A DNA stretch of 64,000 nt from Tetradesmus obliquus (lineage: Eukaryota; Chlorophyta; Chlorophyceae; Sphaeropleales; Scenedesmaceae): the NCBI GenBank assembly GCA_030272155.1, contig CP126191.1, positions 6,532,501-6,596,500 of the forward strand, written 5' to 3'. Every line of letters begins with the position of its first letter. Position 1 is the stretch's first letter. This document shows positions 47,040 through 55,920 of the stretch, in pieces. The position numbers and the translations under genes are program-made. Below the pieces are notes generated by a model, which was not told the DNA's origin, made no database searches, and saw only the letters and a list, made by a program, of their open reading frames with translations.

Positions 47040-49795
47040 CTACCAGGCTGCCACAGTGCCGATGTCCTGCTGGTCGCCTGCTGCAGCCTGGTGGAAGATG
47101 GAGGACTCATTCTTGAAAAAGTCGCCCAGCGCGCCCAGCGCGCCGCCGTCGCCCTCAAACCAAACCTCAGGGTCTATGCCCACATCTGCCCACTTGCCAT
47201 TCTGTGCAGGGCTCGCAGCCCCCAGGTTGGGCGAGCTCAGGCCGGCAGGCGGGAACAGCGGGCTATTGAGGCCGGCCATAGCAGCAAAGTTGGGTGTGGC
47301 GCACGCGCCGCCAGCACCAGCAACAGCGCCAGCAGCAGCAGGCGGCGCGTGGTGCTGCTGCTGCTCCTGCTTGATCAGCGCGTTGGCCCCCACAGCGATG
47401 TCAGCTGCTGAGATGCCGCCGCTGCTGATGGCCTTGGCAAGCAGTGTGATGGGCGACGGCTGCGGGGCGGGGCCGCCGGCGCCACCTGCCAGGTGCTGCG
47501 GCTGCAGGGATGGCGGGCGGTTGCTGCTGCGGTTGGCGCTGTCGCTGCAGTGCTGTGCTGCTGCTGCTGCTGCTGCCGCCGCTGCTAGGCCACCTGGCGG
47601 CTCCATGCTGATGTCTGGACCGGCTAGTGCTGCTGCTGCTGCTGCAGAGGCTGCTGCGCCAGCCTGCTGCAGGCTGGTGGGTTGCTGCGGCACCAGCGCA
47701 TCCAGCAGCTGCTGCTGCTCCGTGCGTGCTGCTGCAGCCTGCTGCTGCTGCTGTTGCTGCTGGGGCTCTGCTGCTGGTGCAGCACCTTCCCCAGGCTGCA
47801 CAGGGTGCTGCACCAGGAACACCTCCACTGCATCAGTGCTGCTGTGCAGCAGCACGCTGGGAAGACGACAGCAGCAACAGCAGCGGCGAGGCAGTGTCAG
47901 CGACAAGAGCATCAACATGCAAGAGGCACTGCTCGCAGCTGATGCACTACACACACGTGTTTGAAACGCCAGTGACGATCAAGCAATGCGTCTCAGCATA
48001 TGCTGGCATGCGCACGACACGCAGCACATGCACACAAGGCCGACTGGGCTGCTGCTGTGCCGTGCCGCACCTGAAGCGCTCCGCCAGCTTGCCGTCCTCC
48101 ATGCGGTACTTTTCAGGCTCAGGCACCTCCAGCGTGGTGCCTGCAGGAGCCTTGACAGCAAAGATGGTGTCACCCCTGCAAGCGGCAGCGGCAGTAGGAG
48201 CGTGAGTGATGCGAAGAGTGCCAGCTGTGCGACCAATAAGCCCGCAACAAAAGTGGTCTGCAGGACAGGTTAACAATGGAACCCGCGCAGGCTGTGAGCC
48301 CATCTGCGATGTAGTATGCAGCAGCCGTGTACGAAGCCTCCTGGGCAGCAGCAAGCAGCCCAGCCTCAGGCATGCTGGATGCATGTTGCACAGCTCAGGC
48401 GCCGCTGCCTGCAGCTGTTGAAGTCAGTCGCATGCGCTTGCCCAACACCAAGTTGCTCACTTAAAGCAGGGCAGGTTTGTGATGTCATCGTCTGTGACGT
48501 AGAAGTGCGGCTTGTTGGCTGCCGCCTCTGTCATGGCCTTGATGCAGCTGGTCATCTGGTGGATGTGCGCGTCAAGGCTGGCGTCAGCGTCCTGCACGCG
48601 CAGCAGCAGCATGCTCTCAGCACACTGAAAGCATGCGCATCAACTCTGCAAAGCAGTACTGGCGCACATACAGCGCCCTGACACGCCTCTGCGCAGGGAA
48701 TGCACGTGAGCTGCAGCGGCCATCGCCAGCACGATAAAAGCCAACACTCCGGCTGCAGAAGCTTGCAAGATCAGCAATACTTGTACAATACTAATGGCAC
48801 GCACCCGCAGGCTGGCCATCTGTCCCTGCAGCAGCTCCAGCGCGCGCTCATCCTCCTCGTTCTCTGGGCTGCCGCTGGGCAGCGCAGGCTTCCAGATGAT
48901 GTTGTTCTTGCTCTTCTTCTCAATCAGCCCGACGCCCTCGAGCACGTTGGTGATGTCGTAGATGCGGCGCTTCTGCACCTGCGGGGCAGCACAGACCGGC
49001 AGGCGTGGTGCAGAAGCAGGTGAGGCAGGCGAGCAGCAAGGCAGGCAGCTGCGACGGCAAGGTGCTAGCCTAGTCCGGGACAGCTGGGAGTTGCAGCACC
49101 TGCAGGTGCTCACTACAGCCAGCTGGCATCCATGCATGTCTGCTGGGGGTTGGGCTGAGTCTGCTTGCAATACAGGCAGTGATAGGGGCTGAATTTGATG
49201 GGTGCAAGGCCTGTACCTGTAGCATGTCTGCTGCATGGTTGAGGTCCAGCACGCCATCATCTGCCTTGTTGATGAGGTTGATGAACTTCTTGGTCAGCAT
49301 GCCCAGGGAGCTGTCGTAGCGGCAGCCCACAACATGGCTGTAGCCGCCTGCGCCTGGCGAGCCTGCGAGCCACAAGCAGCACAAGAGTGGGCAGATGCAG
49401 GGGGCTGGGGTGGCAGCAGGTGCTAATGGGCCATGATGCAGCACTGCATGGGGGGTACTCTTGATGAGCTGCTGCTCAGCCTCCAGCTGTCTAAGCAAGC
49501 AGCCGTGCAGGTACTTTGGTCGCTCACCTGCCTTGCCCGTTTGGTCAGGGCTGCGTTGCGTGATGCGACGGCTGGTTTTCCTTTTGGAGGTGCCACGAGC
49601 ACTCCACTGGTCTCCATCCTGCGAGCAAGCCGAGCACCTTGTCAGTGCCACTTATAATATAGATAACAAAGTGTCGAGGCCCTGTTTGGACCCAACACTG
49701 CACGACACCGAGAGCACCGAGCAATGGCGCCCACATAAGCGTGCCTTGCATGTTCCCAAGCGCACCTGATCGGCCTTCCGCCTGCTCGCTTCCAT
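47040..49795 (-). CDS. E2F: E2F transcription factor
   Basis: Seven exons (49766-49795, 49528-49618, 49217-49362, 48805-48978, 48461-48624, 48071-48175, 47040-47856) give about 508 residues. The first exon encodes [10 protein letters not shown] and splices in phase to a basic KRKTSRR stretch. The winged-helix DNA-binding domain follows: [27 protein letters not shown], then [20 protein letters not shown] and NNIIWK. A coiled-coil/marked-box region comes next, with [27 protein letters not shown] and [16 protein letters not shown]2F pairs with DP and is held by retinoblastoma protein to control S-phase genes. A C-terminal acidic-aromatic segment (EVWFEGDGG...LGDFF) looks like an RB-binding motif. 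The acceptor of exon 3 has two later alternatives in the same phase. Confidence 0.93.
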
Positions 49796-50679
49796 GATAT
49801 GCTAAATCTACAGCGAAAGATGGGAGCGATGGTGCCCTATGACTGCCTTTGCACACAGTGGCCCGATGTGGCGGGTCCCCTAGGCTATCTCACACCAGCC
49901 GAACAGATGCCCAGTGCCACACACAATCGACGTAAGGGATTAAGAAGCTTCAGTATGAGTCGCCCCCGGCTCGGCAGCGCATACAGGTCGTGCAGCAGCC
50001 AAAGCCAACAACCACAGCCTTGACACACAGATCGGCGAGAGCAAACGCTGTGAATAGCAGTAGATGGGTACTCGTGGAGTGGATCAGGCGCCTGAGCTGC
50101 GAGCGGGAAAGGGGTGGGCGCCAAGACAAAGGCGCGAGGAGGACCCCAAAACCGAGGCGGGCAGGTATGAAGCTGCCTGACCTCATTCACACACTTTATG
50201 TGATGCTAAAGGTTTACATATTCCTTGCAGCTGGGTACCTTCGCTGGCAAGTATGCTGATCCAATCACGCGCCTCGCAGCACATTGCACCTAGTCGCGGC
50301 ATTCCGCTGCATCACAACGAATATAGCTTTTTCTAGCAGAAAATCAAACAACGGCGTGGTACAAGGCGCCGTGTGTGCCGGCAAATCACTGCTACCCGCC
50401 AGCTGCTGCAGCAGAGGCGAACAGCTGAGTGCGCCCACTAGGCTAGTGCGGGCAACAAAGCACGCTGAGGCGCCCGACATATACGAAAACTTCATGATGA
50501 CTCCAATAACATATTCAAGCCGCATAATGCCCAGAGGCCCAAGGCCAAATGAGCATGCTCAATGGGTGAGCGCACATGCCCCCAGTAGCAGCCATACAGC
50601 ATGCCACATGGTGGGCACCAAGCAGCCGTGAAACACCCCAGCCAAGTCAAGCACCTCAGCACACATGCCCCACATTGTG
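49796..50679. other. intergenic: E2F upstream region and glycosyltransferase 3' UTR
   Basis: A plus-strand TTACA (TGTAA on the minus strand) at 50214-50218 may end the glycosyltransferase transcript. A minus-strand ORF of 86 residues (50265-50525) is listed separately. The rest is the presumed E2F promoter. Confidence 0.4.
50265..50525 (-). CDS. 86-residue ORF, doubtful
   Basis: An ATG-initiated ORF starting MRLEYVIGVIMKFSYMSG, with a hydrophobic N-terminus and several Cys. Its codon use (ATA, GTA, TTT) is less GC-biased than true genes here. It lies within the probable 3' UTR of the glycosyltransferase gene on the same strand. I recognise no family; it may be chance. Confidence 0.15.
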   Translation of the reverse strand: MRLEYVIGVIMKFSYMSGASACFVARTSLVGALSCSPLLQQLAGSSDLPAHTAPCTTPLFDFLLEKAIFVVMQRNAATRCNVLRGA

Positions 50680-51296
50680 CTACCCTTTGCGTGCATTGCT
50701 GCACGCGTCGTACAGCTGCAGCAGCTGCTGGTGGCGCAAGCCCGCTGCCCAGCCCAGCATGATGGCCTGGTGCGAGGCCACGGTGCGCCAGAAGCCCAGC
50801 GCCTGGTACTTGCGGCCGCTGGTGACAACGGTGCGCGGCACAATGGCTGGTGGTGACAGCCGGTTGAGCTGCTGCACGATGCCCACATCCTCGAGCACCC
50901 TCCAGTCAGGGAAGCCCTGCACGCACACACACAATGGGTAGCACAATATGGGAAATTGTGCCGAGGTGCTTGCAGTGCTGCTTGCGTGTTTCACCCCTAT
51001 TTGTGCTGCGCGGACCACAAGCAGACCGCGGCTTGTAACAATTGCAGTGTAGCCAGGGGGTGGTCAGTGCCTGCAGCAGAGGCCAGATACACAAACCTTG
51101 CACCCTCAGCACCAGGCAATATAGCAACTGCAGTGCTGCTTGCGTGTCGCATCCCCGCCTGTGCTGCGCGCACCTGCACTGCTTCTAATGCTTCCCGCCG
51201 CACAAACAGCGCCTGGTCGCCATACGGCATCCTGAGCAGCAGCGTGCGCAGACTCACCGCCACCTCAGTGAGCCACGCCTGCCACCCCGGCACCTG

Positions 51297-51337
<41 letters not shown>

Positions 51338-51625
51338 TTGGCGCAATGCTGCAAGCACAATGCACAGGTGACCCTCAGTGTAACACAATTAGATGTGTCC
51401 CACTGCTGCAATATCTCGCTGAGCTGCAATCATCCACTGTGCGCTATAAGCAGACAGTTATAAAACCATCAAGCAATACAGCAATTAGCGCCTCATCATT
51501 AGTTGCCAGCAGCTGATGGCAGGGCCAGCGCATACACAGCTCGTGCTGCCGCACCTGCGTGAGCCTGATGCTGCGGAAGCAGCCCCAGCAGCTGGCCTGA
51601 TGGCGCGGCTGCAGCAGATGCCAAC

Positions 51626-51660
<35 letters not shown>

Positions 51661-52607
51661 ACCGCATGTGTGATCAGCTGCGGGAAGTCATCCGGCAGTT
51701 GTGTGTCTGCATGCAGGAACAGGCACTGCCAGCAGCACAGGAAGCAGCGAGTGCTCGGGGTGAGTGCAGCTTGCCAGCCACCATGTATGCAGTGCACTGC
51801 CACAGCCTGGAGGCATTGTAAGGAGAAACCGGCCCTGCTCTGCTGCAGTCCCAAGTACAATCAGACTGCTTGCATTGTACTGAGGCGCAAGACAGGCCAG
51901 GCAGCTGCTGCCAGCCATCATGGCTGCATGCTGCATAATGCAGCCGTGCCCTCACCCAGTCTGCCTTGCTGGCGCGCCATCCAGCGTTCAGCTGCGGGCC
52001 TCTCCCACGTGGAGCCTTGATGACCTGGCAGCAGCAGTAGACACAAACGAGCTGCAGCAGTGGGCACAAGCCAAAGCTTGCACACAACGTGATTTTTTGT
52101 GCATGCAGTCGTTCCACGACATGGGCAGCACTGCTACTAGTAGCAAGGTTGCTGAACAGCCAGGCTGCTGCTGTGGCCGCACTTACCTTGGCGCCGTGCG
52201 CCTTTGCTACTTTGACAGTCCTGTCTGAGCTGCCGCCGTCAACCACAAGGACCTCGCAGATACCCTTGCCAGCCACACTGCGGGAGCAGCAGTAGCAGCA
52301 CATGGGTGCGTGAACCAGGCGGTAGGCTGCAGCACTGGCTGTTGTCAAGCATGCTCATTGCTGGACAACACAACCTGTCCTGGCTGGCAGTAGAGTTGTC
52401 ACATAATTAGTGTCACGCAATGCTACTAACCTTTGTAGGGTCTCCTTGATGGTGTGCTCCTCGTTCTGCAGCGGCAGCAGAAGCAGCTGCTCATGTCGTG
52501 CTCACTGGCAGCAGCTGTAACAGGCAAGCACCTGCGCTGCCACGCACCAGGCTGGGAATGATCACTCCGATCTTCAGCACGTCACTGGCCCTATCACTCT
52601 TGCGCAT
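50680..52607 (-). CDS. family-2 glycosyltransferase (TIGR04283-like)
   Basis: Seven exons (52548-52607, 52431-52465, 52187-52277, 51956-52024, 51555-51725, 51174-51293, 50680-50916) give about 260 residues. Motifs follow the GT-A fold in order: IGVIIPSLNEE, CEVLVVDGGSSDRT, GRGPQLNAGWRAS, LFLHADTQLPDD with the metal-binding His-Ala-Asp, YGDQALFVRREAL, and FPDWRVLEDVGI with the catalytic-site Glu-Asp. This is the pattern of the compact bacterial-type transferase 2 family TIGR04283, whose sugar substrates are mostly unknown. No signal peptide is seen. An 11-residue polyglutamine insert follows FPQLITHAV. The start ATG at 52607 is the first in frame. Confidence 0.88.
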
Positions 52608-53079
52608 GAAGGATTGAGACAGCCAGCGGCAGCGTAGTGTCTGCCAGGTACAGCAAGTCAGGCAGCGCAGCAGGACGACCAGCACACTGCTGTGAAAGCA
52701 GGACTAGTGTCATATCCAGGGCTTGAACACGGCCGGGTATGATGAAGTCAACACGAGCACCCCAACCTAGCGTAAGACAGGGGCTCGCAGAGTTCTGCAA
52801 GTGCCAGCAGTACCAAGCAGAGCTGGGCAGGCACATGACACCTGTTAGTGCCACAGCACAGCTGCTGCAGTCCAGCATGATGTGGGCGTCAATGAATCGT
52901 TGCGATACTGCCTGTGATCCAACGAAGATATTGCAGGCACAGTGCACGGATTGATGTGCTGCGACTGACACAGAAGCAACAGCAGCAGACTCGCTAATTT
53001 GCTTGAACGTTTGCTTGCAAGTGATACGATCGGGTTTAATGTGACAATCTTTCGTTGACATCCAGTGCCAGGAGCAGTT

Positions 53080-53113
<34 letters not shown>

Positions 53114-53205
53114 CAGCAGTAGCAGCAGCACGGACCCACCGTGCAACAGTAGCTCGTGCCCGTCAGACGCCGCATTAACTCAGCAGCAGGCAGCAGCCCC
53201 CAGCC
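52608..53205. promoter_or_regulatory. putative bidirectional promoter, glycosyltransferase and bL20m
   Basis: About 600 bases lie between two divergent ATGs. The right part contains an imperfect CAG/TAG run at 53073-53128, probably in the 5' UTR of bL20m. No core promoter element was identified. Confidence 0.4.
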
Positions 53206-54067
53206 ATGGGCTTGCACAGGAGGAGGGTGTGGGAGATCGCCAAGGGCTTCCGTGGCAGGGCCAAGAACTGCATCAAGATAGCACGCCAGCAGGCTGAGAA
53301 GGCGCTGCAGCATGCCTACAAGGGCCGGAAGGACAAGAAGGGCGAGAACCGCTCGCTGTGGATCCAGCGTGTCAACGCAGCAGCACGCGAGCACGGGGTG
53401 AGGCGCAGCAACGTTGAAGATCCCTTGCGCATGCTGCTGCATGCAATGTGGCTGAAGCAGTGTGGGAACATAATGCTGGTTTGGCAGCCTGGCAGCATAA
53501 GCATGGCTGCTGTTGTTTAGTCGTGCTCTGTGCATGCTGAACGAGGATTCAGCAGCAGCAGCAGCAGCAGCAGCAGCCTGGACTATTTGCTGTTTAGCTA
53601 TCGGCGCTGCCCGTCCAGGGCAGATGCAGCAGGGCAAGGCAGTGCAGGGGCCATGACATAAGCGCGGAGGAGGCTGTGCTGGTGGTACAGCTGCTTGCAG
53701 CTGGGCTGTCCACTGATGCTGCTGCTGCTTTGTACGCATGGCATCCCTTGGACGCTCGCCGGGCCTGTGTCAGCAGCACGGTGTGCAGCCATTTAGCAAA
53801 CAGCACCATGCAAGAAGCGGAGCAATTGCAGGTTGTACTTTATGACGATGAACTTTTTATAGCTTGGTCTGCAGCCAGCTGAAGTTGCACGTGCTTGCTG
53901 CTGCCGCCGCGCAGATCAAGTACTCGCTGTTCATGAATGGGCTGCGGCAGGAGAACGTGACGCTCAACCGCAAGATGCTGTCGGAGCTGGCCATCTTTGA
54001 GCCTCACAGCTTCAAGGCGCTAGTGGAGCAAGTGCAGTACATGCGCGGCCTGGGAGGCAGCAGGCCA

Positions 54068-54107
<40 letters not shown>

Positions 54108-54199
54108 TAGCTAAGAGGATAACGGTCGGCAGCTTGGAGGCGGGCAGCAACAGCAGCAGCAGCAAAGCAGCTGGCAGCATAAGCAACAACACCGCTTAG
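53206..54199 (+). CDS. MRPL20: mitochondrial large-subunit ribosomal protein bL20m
   Basis: Two exons (53206-53397, 53915-54199) give 158 residues. AKGFRGRAKNCIKIARQ, RSLWIQRVNAAAREHG, YSLFMNGLRQENVTLNRKML and FEPHSFKALVEQV match plant mitochondrial L20 almost block for block. bL20 is a primary 23S rRNA binder needed for early assembly. As in plants, no separate presequence precedes the conserved start; the basic N-terminus probably directs import. Green algal plastids usually encode their own L20, so the mitochondrial copy is the better match. After the family end a 45-residue tail with about 12 consecutive Ser has been added. Confidence 0.93.
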
Positions 54200-54637
54200 C
54201 CACGTGTAACGAGCTATTTGAGGGCTGCCATCTATTGGTGTCAGGGAGTGTTGCAGTTCTCATACCCAACCCGTAACCTTGCAGCCTTGGACAAGTTGGT
54301 GCCGAGCAGCACCTTTGACACCCCAGTAATTCAGTCGCGCCGTTCCCTTGGGTCCTACGCTTTACATTTTTTGCATGCAACTGCAAACTGTATGTTTGAG
54401 GGGCTTGTGCGTGTTAACTCTTGTGTCAGTGTGTGGGTTCCGAGGTTGTCCGCCCGCTATCCGTGCCAAGTCCCACCCACACGCTGATTCGCGGGCCACA
54501 GCCAACGCAACTCTAACACCACTGCTCTACTCGTGATAACATCCACCAACTCCCAGCAGTGGCAGCGGACCAGACCTTGATCATGCAACACAGCAGCATT
54601 GCGACAGCTGGACTCTGCTGAGTCCACGCAGCCGCAG
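54200..54637. other. intergenic between bL20m and the PAZ/OAS-like gene
   Basis: TGTAA follows the bL20m stop within 10 bases. The remainder is the upstream region of the next plus-strand gene; no other feature was seen. Confidence 0.4.
54205..54209 (+). terminator. poly(A) signal TGTAA
   Basis: TGTAA five bases after the bL20m stop codon; the 3' UTR would be very short. Confidence 0.4.
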
Positions 54638-54937
54638 ATGCCACCTCTAGGAAACATCCTCACGGATTCGCAGTGTGCAGCGCGCCTAGGCGCACCCGAG
54701 GCCCTCATCCTGGCGCTACAGCAGCGACAGCAGCAGCAGCCTGCACCTCAGCCAGCCATTGATGGTGAACCGCAGCATGTGCAGCAGGTGCTCCACAACA
54801 CCAGCTCGTTTCTTGATAGGGTAGCATCCGGCCGTTTTGAAATCAGGCCTGCCATCCAGCAGCGTTCGGCAGAGGGCCACACAGTGCCAGGCAGCCAGCT
54901 GCTGTCACAGAGCTGCACAGAGTCACCCAGCAGTGTC

Positions 54938-54968
<31 letters not shown>

Positions 54969-55868
54969 CACATGAGAAGCTTGCCATTTCCCCCCAGCAG
55001 CAGAGCAGTGATGGTGGGAACAGCAGCAGCAGCAGCCCCAGCTGCACATGCAGCAGCCACCTGTCTGATCTCTCACCGCACAGCTGTGCTGGCCCCTCAC
55101 CTGTGCTGGCGGCTTCTGCCCGCTCAATCACTAGTGACGGCAGCCAGCCCAGTGTGGCAGCAGTGCACAGGAAGCCTCAGGCTGCTGCAGAGCTGGCACC
55201 CAGCAGCACATCAGGCGCAGCAGCCGCCCCTTCAATGTGTGAGGCAGGGGTGCACGTGGCGCGCCCAGTCGGCATGGAGCCTGCTGCAGCAAGTTCTAGC
55301 AGCGCAGCAGCAGCAGCAGCAGCTCCACCTACAGCTGCAGCACTGCCAGTCACTGCCGCAGTCGCTACCACTGTGTCAGCACCGCAGGCAGCAGCGCCAA
55401 CGGCAGCAACAGCAGCAGCTCGTCCAGAACCAACTATTTTGACAGCCACACCAGCCATCCCGCACACCACCCGCAAATGGGCCGTGGACTATGTGGGTGA
55501 GCTGCTGCAAAAATGGCAGCAGCAGCAGCAGCAGCAGCAGAAGCAGGAGGAGCAGCAGCCTGTGGAGGAGCTTGCTGAGGCTGCCAGCCTGAGGCTAAAC
55601 CCGGAGGCCTATGCCTACCTGAATGAGCAGCTGCAGAGCATCAGGGTGAGTCCCACAGCTGCAGGGCTTACCGATTGTGTTGCAGAGCCACGTGCGTGAC
55701 GCCCTGCTGTCAGATGCTGTGCCAATGCACCTGATGCAGTGCAGGTGGTTCAAGAATCTGTGGGTGCAGTCGCTGCTTGTGTGGTGCTTGTGATGTGCGG
55801 CAACCTGTTGCTATTGCGCCATCTGCCTGGAAGTTCTGCAGGCAAGGAAATACCTTGGGTGCTGCTGC

Positions 55869-55920
<52 letters not shown>

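Noticed and set aside
52594..53739. Minus-strand ORF of 381 codons
   Set aside because: It runs across the glycosyltransferase first exon, the intergenic region and antisense to bL20m; it reads CTG runs as Cys/Ala tracts and matches no family.
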